From Desulfobacterales bacterium (GTDB taxonomy: Bacteria; Desulfobacterota; Desulfobacteria; Desulfobacterales; JAHDSC01), in contig JAFGES010000008.1 of assembly GCA_016931455.1 (NCBI GenBank), positions 1-38,022 of the forward strand: 38,022 nucleotides of DNA, in the 5' to 3' direction. Position 1 is the first letter of the stretch, and each line of letters begins with the position of its first letter. Made by a program: the position numbers and the translations under genes. Positions 15,982-23,533 of this stretch are shown piece after piece. Below the pieces are notes generated by a model. The model had not been told where the DNA came from. It saw nothing but the letters and a program-made list of their open reading frames with translations, and searched no databases.

Positions 15982-16078
15982 TTAGCCCTCCAATAGCTTT
16001 AGGGGTACTGGACGTTTCGTCCTTCTCGGGCAGCTTTTGTTTGAAAATCACAGGCATCCGGAATTTTAAAGTCGAGGC

Positions 16079-16852
16079 TCAGGGTTGCCTATGAAGATCT
16101 TGTTCAATAATCTTTCCGGGTTCAGGGGGAGGCGTTGCAATGAATTCATTGAGTTTTTGAATCGCAGCGATCCTTTCCTGAATGGATTGAATTTTATCCT
16201 CAAACTCATTTGATAAAACGGTTAACTTCTGCTGATAATTTTTTTGCTGGTTTTCAAGAGCGAGGTTTAGTTTTTTCAGATCAATCTTGAGAGAAGAAAA
16301 TGCCGACAGATCGGTTTGCAGCTTTTTTATTTTTTTTTGGGTCTGATCTGCAAATGAAATGATTTCTGTGAATTGAGCAGTAAATTTTTCGTTTATGCGC
16401 TTGATTTCAGATTTGATGTTTTCGATCTCTTTTTTTTCAGCTTCTTTTTTATCTTTTTGGTTGGCTTGAACGGTTTGGATGAACTTTTCGGATTGATTCA
16501 AATCCTTTTTAAGGACCGCTGTTTTTTCTTCAATAGACAAAAATTTTTTATTCATCGAATCCTCCAGTTTTGCATATTGCAAAGACAGCGAGGAAAACCT
16601 TGATTCCAGATTCTCAGAAAGACCCTGAACTTGGTTTGAACCCGTATTTTGAATATTGCCGATTTTTTTTTTAATATCAAGATACGCGATTGCAAGCATA
16701 ATAGCGGTCAGGCAGAGGATATAGATGGATATCCGTGTCACTTTTCGACTTAATTTATTAATTTGTAGTTCAGCCAATTCAGCCTGAAATTGTGAATCAG
16801 CGCCTTCATCATCTATGTGTAATTTGAATTTAGAAGACATATTTTCTTTCAT
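16079..16852 (-). CDS. membrane-anchored coiled-coil protein of unknown function
   Basis: This 257-residue protein has a short charged N-terminal tail, a single transmembrane segment at about 41-58 (ISIYILCLTAIMLAIAYL) and a long region to about residue 240 rich in Lys, Glu, Gln and Leu with heptad-like spacing, predicted to be coiled coil. It ends in a proline-rich tail (ATPPPEPGK). No enzymatic motif is visible. GGAAAAG precedes ATG 16852; a second ATG 12 nt later is also possible. It is first in the minus-strand cluster, about 100 nt upstream of DUF47, and divergent from the TrpF-like gene. Confidence 0.65.
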   Translation of the reverse strand: MKENMSSKFKLHIDDEGADSQFQAELAELQINKLSRKVTRISIYILCLTAIMLAIAYLDIKKKIGNIQNTGSNQVQGLSENLESRFSSLSLQYAKLEDSMNKKFLSIEEKTAVLKKDLNQSEKFIQTVQANQKDKKEAEKKEIENIKSEIKRINEKFTAQFTEIISFADQTQKKIKKLQTDLSAFSSLKIDLKKLNLALENQQKNYQQKLTVLSNEFEDKIQSIQERIAAIQKLNEFIATPPPEPGKIIEQDLHRQP

Positions 16853-17059
16853 CGATAGCTTTTCCAGTTTGATTTTACCGTCCGACTCGATCTGATATTG
16901 AGGTATTTAAACGATTTGCGAAAACAGATTGAATATGTTAAACACGGCTCAAAATGTCAACTTTATTTTCAATAAAATGACGGACTTTATTGGAAAGTTG
17001 TATTTCAAAGGGTAGCGAAGATATTTCAGCTTTTAAATTTTCAAGGTGGTGCTTGTATT

Positions 17060-17887
17060 ATGAATAGGATTGCTGTTCAGATTTATGAGATCCAAACCCC
17101 TTTCGAAGCTCAAGCACTAATCGAAATGGGGGTTGATCATATCGGCAGCGTGATTGTGTCTGAAGAATCATGGAAACAACCGTTGATAAAAGAGACCATT
17201 GAGCTATCGAAGAACTCAAACGCTCAAAGCAGTTTGATTCCTCTTCTTAATAAACTAAGTTCCATCCTCAAAACATTAGATTATTACCAGCCTGAAATTG
17301 TCCATTTCTGTGAGGCATTGACAAACAGCGATGATACGTTTCAATTTTCTAAAGAATTAATTCATATTCAGGAAAATGTAAGAAAAAGATTCCCGGATAT
17401 CAAAATCATGCGCTCGATTCCAATATTACCTCTCCATATCGAAAAGGGTATGATAAACCCCGTGCCTTCCTTGAAGCTGGCACATCTGTTCGAGCCGGTA
17501 AGTGATTATTTTTTAACCGATACCTTGTTGGTGGAAAAAAAATCCGGGTCTTGTGAAAAACAGCCGGTTAAAGGTTTTGTAGGCCTGACCGGCCGAACAT
17601 GTGATTGGGATATTGCCGCAAAACTTGTTCAATCCAGTCGGATTCCGGTCATATTGGCCGGTGGTATTTCAGTAGATAATGTCTACGAAGGTATTATGCG
17701 TGTTCGGCCGGCGGGTGTTGATAGTTGCACACTTACCAATTCATTGGATGCGCAGGGACGTCCCATAAGGTTTAAAAAAGATTTTGACCGTGTGAAACGT
17801 TTTGTTGACGAGGCACGTAAAGCGGAACGTATGATCGCGATAAAATCATGTTCATTAAAAGATAAGGAAGGATATACAGATGTATGA
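17060..17887 (+). CDS. TrpF-like (phosphoribosylanthranilate isomerase-fold) protein lacking the catalytic Cys
   Basis: This 275-residue protein aligns with TrpF at both ends. VQIYEIQTPFEAQALIEMG at 6-24 corresponds to the VKICGIT start. GLTGRTCDWDIAAKL and PVILAGGISVDNVYEGI...GVDSCTLTN match the phosphate-binding C-terminal half. The general-base Cys of TrpF is Tyr9 here. The Asp of the mid-barrel strand (FLTDT) appears kept. It also has an insertion of about 60 residues relative to a 200-residue TrpF and no trp genes beside it. Its last 8 nt overlap efp. Normal isomerase activity is doubtful, and a (beta/alpha)8 protein with a new role is more likely. AAGGTGG precedes the ATG. Confidence 0.7.
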   Translation: MNRIAVQIYEIQTPFEAQALIEMGVDHIGSVIVSEESWKQPLIKETIELSKNSNAQSSLIPLLNKLSSILKTLDYYQPEIVHFCEALTNSDDTFQFSKELIHIQENVRKRFPDIKIMRSIPILPLHIEKGMINPVPSLKLAHLFEPVSDYFLTDTLLVEKKSGSCEKQPVKGFVGLTGRTCDWDIAAKLVQSSRIPVILAGGISVDNVYEGIMRVRPAGVDSCTLTNSLDAQGRPIRFKKDFDRVKRFVDEARKAERMIAIKSCSLKDKEGYTDV

Positions 17888-18443
17888 AAGCGGCGACCTG
17901 AGAAAAGGTCTAAAAATCGAAATTGATGGAGATCCTTATGTTGTTGTACAGTTTGCTTTTGTTAAACCGGGTAAAGGACAGGCGTTATACAAGTGCAAAC
18001 TTAAAAATATGGTGACCGGCGCCCAATTTGATCGAACATTTAGGTCCGGTGAAAAATTCAATGAAGCCAATCTAGAAGAACATGAAATGGAATATCTGTA
18101 TAAGGATGGTGATCGATATTGTTTCATGAATACATCCAACTATGAGCAGGAAATGCTGACCGAAGATCAAGTGGATGAGGCTAAAAATTTTTTAAAGGAG
18201 AACACGGTCTGCAATGTCCTGTTTTTTGAAAGAAAGGCAATCGGCATCACCGTGCCTAATTTTGTCGATCTGAAAATTGTCGAAGCCGAACCTTGGGCCA
18301 AGGGGGATACGGCTGCCGGTAGTACCAAACCCGCTACCCTTGAAACCGGTTATGTTGTCCAGGTCCCACCTTTTGTCGAAGAAGGCGAAATGATTCGTAT
18401 CGATACTCGAACGGGCCAATATGTTGAGCGGGTAAAAGAGTAA
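17880..18443 (+). CDS. efp: translation elongation factor P
   Basis: This 187-residue protein has all three EF-P domains. DLRKGLKIEIDGDPYVVVQFAFVKPGKGQA has the conserved loop lysine at position 32, equivalent to Lys34 of E. coli. The domain II start is FDRTFRSGEKF, and the C-terminal signature is ETGYVVQVPPFVEEGEMIRIDTRTGQYVERV. It relieves ribosome stalling at proline runs. GGAAGG lies about 10 nt upstream, inside the preceding gene. The overlap with the TrpF-like gene implies coupled expression. No epmA-type modification gene is adjacent. A KamA-like protein is encoded 15 kb away. Confidence 0.95.
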   Translation: MYESGDLRKGLKIEIDGDPYVVVQFAFVKPGKGQALYKCKLKNMVTGAQFDRTFRSGEKFNEANLEEHEMEYLYKDGDRYCFMNTSNYEQEMLTEDQVDEAKNFLKENTVCNVLFFERKAIGITVPNFVDLKIVEAEPWAKGDTAAGSTKPATLETGYVVQVPPFVEEGEMIRIDTRTGQYVERVKE

Positions 18444-18489
18444 TCGGATCAAATTTATGCATGGGTGTTTATGAGAAGTCGATCAGGTC

Positions 18490-21402
18490 ATGAAAGCCGA
18501 TATTAACGAATATATTCGGTCCTTGATCGCTTCCGATGTGTTTCGGTCTCAGGTTGTATATCATCGTGTGCTGCCGGCCAAGCCTGCCGGTTGGTCTGCG
18601 CCCAAGAGCCTGCGGCTCGATGCGGTCAAAGCCGCCTTCCTTTTTTCAGGCATCAAAAAACTTTATACCCATCAAGCCCAGGCCGTTGATTGGATAAGGT
18701 CCGGCCGGCATGTGATGGTGGCCACACCGACAGCAAGCGGAAAGACCTTGATTTACAATCTTCCGGTGCTGGAGAAGGTGTGTACCGATTCCAATTCCAA
18801 AGCGCTTTATATTTTTCCTTTAAAAGCCCTTGCCCAGGATCAACTTCGCGCTTTAGAACGGCTGGCTAACGGCGGCAGCCCGCAGATCAACCTGAGCGCT
18901 GCAATATACGATGGCGATACTTCCGCATGGCATCGCAGACGAATAAGACAGTCCCCTCCCCATGTACTTTTGACCAATCCTGAAATGCTCCACCTTTCGT
19001 TGCTGCCGTATTACCGCAAATGGTCTGAATTTTATAAAAACTTGAATATGGTTGTGGTGGATGAGGTTCATACGTATCGGGGTCTCATGGGTGCGCACAT
19101 GGCCCAAGTATTTAGGCGGTTTTTAAGAATATGCGCTTTTTACGGCCGAGCACCTACATTTGTATTTAGTTCTGCAACCGTTGCCAATCCTTGCCAACTG
19201 GCAGAGCAATTGACCGGACTTAAAGTTCAAACGATTACCCATAGCGGTGCACCGCAGGGAAGACGGCATGTTGTTTTTATTGATCCTATCGATGGTCCGG
19301 TCCAAGCTGCAATTCGATTGTTGACAGCCGCCTTACACCGTGGCCTGCGTACGATTGTGTATACGCAATCCCGCAAGCTGGCGGAACTTATTTCAATTTG
19401 GGCAAGTACCCGTTCCGGGCGCTTTGCTGGCCGTATCAGCGCCTATCGGGCCGGTTTTCTACCTGAAGAACGCCGTGAAATCGAGGATAAGCTCTCAAAA
19501 GGTGAACTTATAGCCGTCATATCTACTAGTGCGCTTGAACTCGGCATTGATATCGGTGACTTGGATCTGTGCCTTCTCGTCGGCTATCCCGGTACGATCG
19601 TTTCCACTTGGCAGCGAGGAGGCAGGGTAGGGCGCAGCGGGCAGGATTCGGCATTTGTTCTGATTGCCGGTGATGATGCTTTGGATCAGTATTTTATGCG
19701 CAACCCGGAAGAATTTATCCATCGCGATCCTGAAGCGGCGATCATCAATCCGTATAATCCTGAAATTATGGCAAAACATCTGATTTGTGCGGCTGCTGAG
19801 ATGCCCCTGAAGGCAGATGAACCGCTTTTATCTTCACCTGCTGTTCAAAAGATTGTACAGAGGCTTGAAAGCCAAGGAGAACTGTTGAGAAGCGCTGATG
19901 GAAAAGAAATTTATTCACGGCAACGCTCTCCCCATCGATTTGTCGACCTGAGAGGGAGCGGCAGCCGCTTTAACATTGTCTGCAGCCAGACCGGAAATAA
20001 CCGCGGGGAAATCGATGGATTCAGGGCCTTTAAAGAAACCCATCCCGGAGCCATTTATCTCCATAGAGGGGATTCGTATCTGGTTGACCATTTAGATACC
20101 GCGACGCGGACGGTTAAGGTCTCCCAAGCCAAGGTTGATTATTATACCAAGGTCAGATCATATAAGAACACCGAAATTCTGGAAATATTTGACGAAAAAC
20201 CGGTCTGGGGAACAACGGTCTTCTGCGGCCGCCTGAAAGTTACCGAGCACGTCACCGGATACGAGAAATGGCAGCTGCATGCCAAGCGAATGTTAAATAT
20301 CATTTCGCTTGATTTGCCGCCGCTGATTTTTGAAACCGAAGGCCTTTGGTTTCAGATTCCAATAGAAGTTCAAAGACAAGCCGAATCTAAGCATTATCAT
20401 TTCATGGGCGGCATTCATGCAATTGAACATGCGGCCATCGGCATATTCCCGCTTTTAATTATGACCGACCGAAATGATCTCGGCGGCATCTCTACCCCCT
20501 ATCATTTCCAAATCAGCAGTGCGGCGATTTTTGTTTACGATGGTGTTCCCGGCGGAGCCGGTCTGAGCTTGCAGGCATTTAAACAGGCGGAACAGTTGCT
20601 GGCCTATACCTTGAAGTTGATCATGGAATGTCCCTGTGAATCCGGCTGTCCGTCTTGCGTGCATTCTCCCAAATGCGGCTCGGGAAACCGGCCGATTGAC
20701 AAAGCCGCCGCATGTTTTGTGTTGGAAACAATCAAAGACGGCCAAAAAATTTTGGATCGACCTTCGGCAGGTGTCAAAAGAATCCGGCCGGCAGGCCAAG
20801 TGGAACAATTTATTGATTCCACTAAAGGGGATACTTTAAATTCGGAAATAAAAAATTTACCGCAAAACTTTCGTTTCGGCGTGCTGGACATTGAGACTCA
20901 GCGCTCGGCAGCGGAAGTCGGCGGATGGCATCGGGCGGATTTAATGGGGGTTAGCTGCGCTGTTGTTTATGATTCCGCTGAAGATACGTTTTATGAGTTC
21001 CTGGAACCTCAGATCAATCAGATGATTGAACACCTTAAACAATTTGATTTGGTGGTGGGCTTTAACATTCTACGTTTCGATTATTCCGTGCTGAGAGGTT
21101 ACGCACCCTTATTTGACTTTAATACCCTGCCGACACTGGATATTTTGGATCAGATTTATAAACGCCTCGGTTATCGACTGTCGCTAGATCACCTGGCTCA
21201 GGTCACATTGGGCGCTGAAAAAAGCGCCGACGGCCTCCAGGCGCTGCAGTGGTGGAAGGAGGGACGCATTCGTGAAATCATCGATTACTGCAAGATGGAT
21301 GTTGAGATTACCAGAGACCTTTTTCTTTATGGGAAGAAAAATAATTATCTGCTTTTTAATAACAAGTCCGGTAACAGCGTTCGCCTTCCCGTTAACTGGT
21401 AA
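18490..21402 (+). CDS. MrfA-like DExH helicase fused to a DEDDy 3'-5' exonuclease domain
   Basis: This 970-residue protein has an N-terminal superfamily 2 helicase: ATPTASGKT (78-86), DEVH (191-194), SSAT, and QRGGRVGRSGQ as motif VI. A C-terminal zinc-type cluster follows (Cys714, 716, 720, 723 and 729 in CPCESGCPSCVHSPKC), as in the DUF1998/MZB region of B. subtilis MrfA (YprA). Residues from about 795 add an RNase H-fold exonuclease with Asp800 and Glu802 (LDIET), Asp864 (GFNILRFDY) and Tyr933/Asp937 (YCKMD), all five DEDDy residues. In Bacillus this exonuclease is the separate protein MrfB. The role is probably DNA repair of crosslinks or adducts. It starts at ATG 18490, 46 nt after efp. 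Confidence 0.85.
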   Translation: MKADINEYIRSLIASDVFRSQVVYHRVLPAKPAGWSAPKSLRLDAVKAAFLFSGIKKLYTHQAQAVDWIRSGRHVMVATPTASGKTLIYNLPVLEKVCTDSNSKALYIFPLKALAQDQLRALERLANGGSPQINLSAAIYDGDTSAWHRRRIRQSPPHVLLTNPEMLHLSLLPYYRKWSEFYKNLNMVVVDEVHTYRGLMGAHMAQVFRRFLRICAFYGRAPTFVFSSATVANPCQLAEQLTGLKVQTITHSGAPQGRRHVVFIDPIDGPVQAAIRLLTAALHRGLRTIVYTQSRKLAELISIWASTRSGRFAGRISAYRAGFLPEERREIEDKLSKGELIAVISTSALELGIDIGDLDLCLLVGYPGTIVSTWQRGGRVGRSGQDSAFVLIAGDDALDQYFMRNPEEFIHRDPEAAIINPYNPEIMAKHLICAAAEMPLKADEPLLSSPAVQKIVQRLESQGELLRSADGKEIYSRQRSPHRFVDLRGSGSRFNIVCSQTGNNRGEIDGFRAFKETHPGAIYLHRGDSYLVDHLDTATRTVKVSQAKVDYYTKVRSYKNTEILEIFDEKPVWGTTVFCGRLKVTEHVTGYEKWQLHAKRMLNIISLDLPPLIFETEGLWFQIPIEVQRQAESKHYHFMGGIHAIEHAAIGIFPLLIMTDRNDLGGISTPYHFQISSAAIFVYDGVPGGAGLSLQAFKQAEQLLAYTLKLIMECPCESGCPSCVHSPKCGSGNRPIDKAAACFVLETIKDGQKILDRPSAGVKRIRPAGQVEQFIDSTKGDTLNSEIKNLPQNFRFGVLDIETQRSAAEVGGWHRADLMGVSCAVVYDSAEDTFYEFLEPQINQMIEHLKQFDLVVGFNILRFDYSVLRGYAPLFDFNTLPTLDILDQIYKRLGYRLSLDHLAQVTLGAEKSADGLQALQWWKEGRIREIIDYCKMDVEITRDLFLYGKKNNYLLFNNKSGNSVRLPVNW

Positions 21403-21451
21403 TGGCATGAATGATATTATTATGCCTAAAATTTATTGCATCAACCATATA

Positions 21452-21471
21452 TTGTACGCTAAAATGTACAA
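21452..21471. promoter_or_regulatory. probable Phd/YefM antitoxin operator
   Basis: TTGTAC (21452-21457) and GTACAA (21466-21471) form a perfect inverted repeat over an 8-nt spacer, and TGTACA (21465-21470) is itself a palindrome. TGTACA is the known core of YefM-type operators. It lies 26 nt before the antitoxin start, the expected place for autorepression. Confidence 0.5.
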
Positions 21472-21497
21472 AATTTAGAATTTATATGAGGTGTAAG

Positions 21498-21779
21498 ATG
21501 CAAAGAATAAAAATTGATAAAGATATCATACCACTGTCTGAGGTAAGGACGGGTTTGGCAAACTTCATAAAGCAAATCCACAATACAAAAAGGCCTGTGA
21601 TAATTACTCAGCATGGAAAAGGTGTTGCCGTCCTATTAGATGCTCATGAATATGAAAGGATGCAAGAGAAACTTGATCTTCTGACAGATGTTCAAATATC
21701 GCTAAATCAGCTCGAAAATGGGCAAGGAGTTGATCATGAGAATGCAAAAGAAGAAGTTATGAAACGAGTCCGAAAATGA
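21498..21779 (+). CDS. Phd/YefM-family antitoxin
   Basis: This 93-residue protein from ATG 21498 has AGGTG 5 nt upstream. An in-frame upstream start at 21411 would add a Cys-rich, unlikely leader and overlap the operator. The N-terminal half has the Phd/YefM DNA-binding fold pattern: IIPLSEVRTGLANFIKQIHNTKRPVIITQHGKGVAVLLDAHEYERMQ. The C-terminal part (about 60-93) is acidic and polar, suited to wrapping the toxin. It should repress its own operon and neutralise the RelE/ParE toxin, whose start overlaps its stop by 4 nt (ATGA). Confidence 0.88.
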   Translation: MQRIKIDKDIIPLSEVRTGLANFIKQIHNTKRPVIITQHGKGVAVLLDAHEYERMQEKLDLLTDVQISLNQLENGQGVDHENAKEEVMKRVRK

Positions 21780-22078
21780 AAATAATCTGGTCTCCGTTGG
21801 CTGTCGATAGAGCTTCGGAAATCGCAGCCTATATTGCCCAAGACAAGCCTTCTGTAGCAGAAAAATGGATTAACACAATATTTTCAAAAGTTGAGGAGTT
21901 AAAATCTTCTCCTGAAATCGGTAGAATTGTTCCTGAAATTGGAAACAACCGATTTAGAGAGCTGATTTATGGCAATTACCGCATTATTTATCGTATTGAA
22001 AAGAAACAAATATCTATTCTTACGATTCGCCACGGCAAGCAAATATTACCGATAAAAGAAATTATGACATCGGAATAG
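21776..22078 (+). CDS. RelE/ParE-family toxin
   Basis: This 100-residue protein begins MKIIWSPLAVDRASEIAAYIAQDKPSVAEKWI, the usual ParE-type helical hairpin. It continues with LKSSPEIGRIVPEIGNNRFRELIYGNYRIIYRIEKKQISILTIRHGKQ, the typical beta-sheet core. It should be a DNA-gyrase poison (ParE) or a ribosome-dependent nuclease (RelE). The sequence looks more ParE-like, but the target cannot be fixed. It overlaps the antitoxin stop codon. A 133-nt internal part of this gene is repeated at 23243-23375. Confidence 0.88.
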   Translation: MKIIWSPLAVDRASEIAAYIAQDKPSVAEKWINTIFSKVEELKSSPEIGRIVPEIGNNRFRELIYGNYRIIYRIEKKQISILTIRHGKQILPIKEIMTSE

Positions 22079-22601
22079 GGACGCTCATCTCCAAGCACCC
22101 ACCTACACCACGCGTACAGGTTATGATTTTCACTCAAAATATTAGACAAAATTAAAATACGGTTTTACAAAATCGAACCTTATATATATTCAACCGATTC
22201 TCATCATTGGATCAATACAATCCGGAAGTTTAAATTTAAAGAGGATTGGGGGAGGCGTAGATTCTCGCGAGCCGATGATGATGTGAACTGCAAGGTAGCT
22301 GATCAAAAGAATTTACGATTGTCCGGACAGCGAATTGATATTTAAGCACTTGCAGAGAGGGTTTAGGAAAAGTATAATATTTTCATGGTTGAACTTCGGT
22401 CAGTGGTTCGAAGAATGGTGGTAGTATAAGCTTGGCCAATTTTCCGGATAGGTTCCGGGAAACCTTGTTATTTGGAGCCTGATATCGAAGATATTAGTTT
22501 ATGTTTGTGAATTTCCTATATGAAAGGTCGCCTCTCTTGGTATTCATTGGCATTTTTTCGCATGAATTATGTATATTCGCGATTACTCGGGAAGAACGAT
22601 A
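22079..22601. other. gene-poor spacer with repeat blocks and the hicA leader
   Basis: No convincing coding region is seen. The stretch contains block B (22192-22225) and block C (22327-22389), both repeated at 23374-23407 and 23434-23495. Block C holds a strong promoter-like sequence. Just after the toxin stop (22076-22103) lies a sequence similar to the hairpin at 25726-25752. The remainder reads like decayed DNA. Confidence 0.5.
22327..22389 (+). repeat. repeat block C, copy 1, carrying a promoter-like sequence
   Basis: This block is nearly identical to 23434-23495. It contains TTGCAG (22350-22355), a 17-nt spacer and a perfect TATAAT (22373-22378). Transcription from here would run into hicAB after a leader of about 220 nt. 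Confidence 0.65.
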
Positions 22602-22856
22602 ATGGTAAAACATAAAAAACTTCTTGAGCATATCTTAATGCGAATGGGTGATTCTAATATTTCATTTATTGCTCTCTGCAAGTTGCTCATTAGTCTTGGA
22701 TTTAGAGAGCGAATTCGAGGTGATCATCATATTTTTACCAAGGATGGAGTTGAAGAAATCCTCAATCTTCAGCCAAAGGGTGGAAAAGCGAAACCTTATC
22801 AGGTAAAACAAGTGAGAGATATTATTATTCGCTACCGTATGAACATTGGAGAATAA
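22602..22856 (+). CDS. hicA: HicA mRNA interferase toxin
   Basis: This 84-residue protein from ATG 22602 has GGGAAG upstream. The longer in-frame start at 22569 is less likely, because family members begin MVKHKKLLE. It shows the HicA dsRNA-binding-like fold pattern: LCKLLISLGFRERIRGDHHIFTKDGVEEILNLQPKGGKAKPYQVKQVRDII, with the catalytic His in GDHHIF. It cleaves mRNA unless bound by HicB. It is one nucleotide upstream of hicB, the standard toxin-first order of this family. Confidence 0.92.
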   Translation: MVKHKKLLEHILMRMGDSNISFIALCKLLISLGFRERIRGDHHIFTKDGVEEILNLQPKGGKAKPYQVKQVRDIIIRYRMNIGE

Positions 22857-22857
22857 T

Positions 22858-23070
22858 ATGGAAGCTAGGTATGAGATGATTATTTATTGGAGCGATGAGG
22901 ATGAAGCCTTTGTGGTAGAAGTCCCTGAATTGCCGGGTTGTATGGCAGATGGGTCTACATACCGAGATGCTGTTGCAAATGCAGAAGTTGCTATCCGGGA
23001 ATGGATTGATACTGCTCAAGAGATGGGTCGCCCGATACCAGAACCTAAAGGAAAACTGGCTTATGCATAA
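22858..23070 (+). CDS. hicB: HicB-family antitoxin
   Basis: This 70-residue protein from ATG 22858 is preceded by GGAG. It has the HicB N-terminal RNase H-like pattern: YEMIIYWSDEDEAFVVEVPELPGCMADGSTYRDAVANAEVAIREWIDTAQEMGRPIPEP. It is the short form without a fused DNA-binding domain, so autoregulation may need another factor or be weak. It neutralises HicA. Confidence 0.9.
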   Translation: MEARYEMIIYWSDEDEAFVVEVPELPGCMADGSTYRDAVANAEVAIREWIDTAQEMGRPIPEPKGKLAYA

Positions 23071-23240
23071 TGTTTTAAAACCTTTTGATATTAAACAGGG
23101 ATGTAATGAAGGGCCTTTATAATTCTCAGCGATATAAATCGCAAGGGAGATAGTGCAAGCCCCAGCTATTCAATTTTTAAAATTGGTATCGGGAAATCGG
23201 GTTGTTTCGGGGTTGATGTCGTGGAATATCTCGGTGTGCT

Positions 23241-23444
23241 GACTATATTGCCCAAGAAAAGCCTTCCTCAGCAGAAGAATGGATTAACACAATATTTTCA
23301 AAAGTTGAGCAGCTAAAATCTTCTCCTGAAATCGGTAGAATTGTTCCTGAAATTGGAAACAACCTATTTAGAGAACCGATTCTCATCATCGGATCAATAC
23401 AATCCGGCAAAACCAAATTATGTGCCTGCAGAACAGCGGATTGA
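23241..23444 (+). pseudogene. ParE-like toxin fragment
   Basis: The frame YIAQEKPSSAEEWINTIF through SPEIGRIVPEIGNNLFRE is nearly identical to residues 18-62 of the toxin at 21776. It lacks the start and the C-terminal beta-strands. It then runs in frame into translated repeat block B before a TGA at 23442. No start codon or antitoxin is present, so it is not functional as a toxin. Confidence 0.8.
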
Positions 23445-23495
23445 TATTTAAGTACTTGCAGAGAGGATTTAGGAAAAGTATAATATTTTCATGAT
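23434..23495 (+). repeat. repeat block C, copy 2, probable promoter of the lipoprotein gene
   Basis: This is the second copy of the block at 22327-22389. TTGCAG (23456-23461) and TATAAT (23479-23484) keep the 17-nt spacing. The predicted transcription start near 23491 is about 40 nt before the lipoprotein start codon, a normal leader length, so this copy may have become that gene's promoter. Confidence 0.65.
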
Positions 23496-23533
23496 AGAAC
23501 CCACCGACATTTGAACTTCAAGGAGGAAAGCAA

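Larger units (their letters stand above)
23071..23533. other. spacer with a degenerate copy of the upstream toxin region
   Basis: After hicB there is about 170 nt of unrecognised sequence. Compressed copies of blocks A (23243-23375), B (23374-23407) and C (23434-23495) then follow in the same order as upstream of hicAB, with the DNA between them deleted. Confidence 0.7.

Noticed and set aside
21411-21497. Longer N-terminus for the Phd/YefM antitoxin
   Set aside because: The extension overlaps the operator palindrome, is Cys-rich and unlike family members, and ATG 21498 has its own ribosome binding site.
22079-23533. Integron attC-like cassette array around the toxin-antitoxin genes
   Set aside because: The repeats include part of a coding region and a promoter and do not form the paired core sites of attC. 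No integrase is present.
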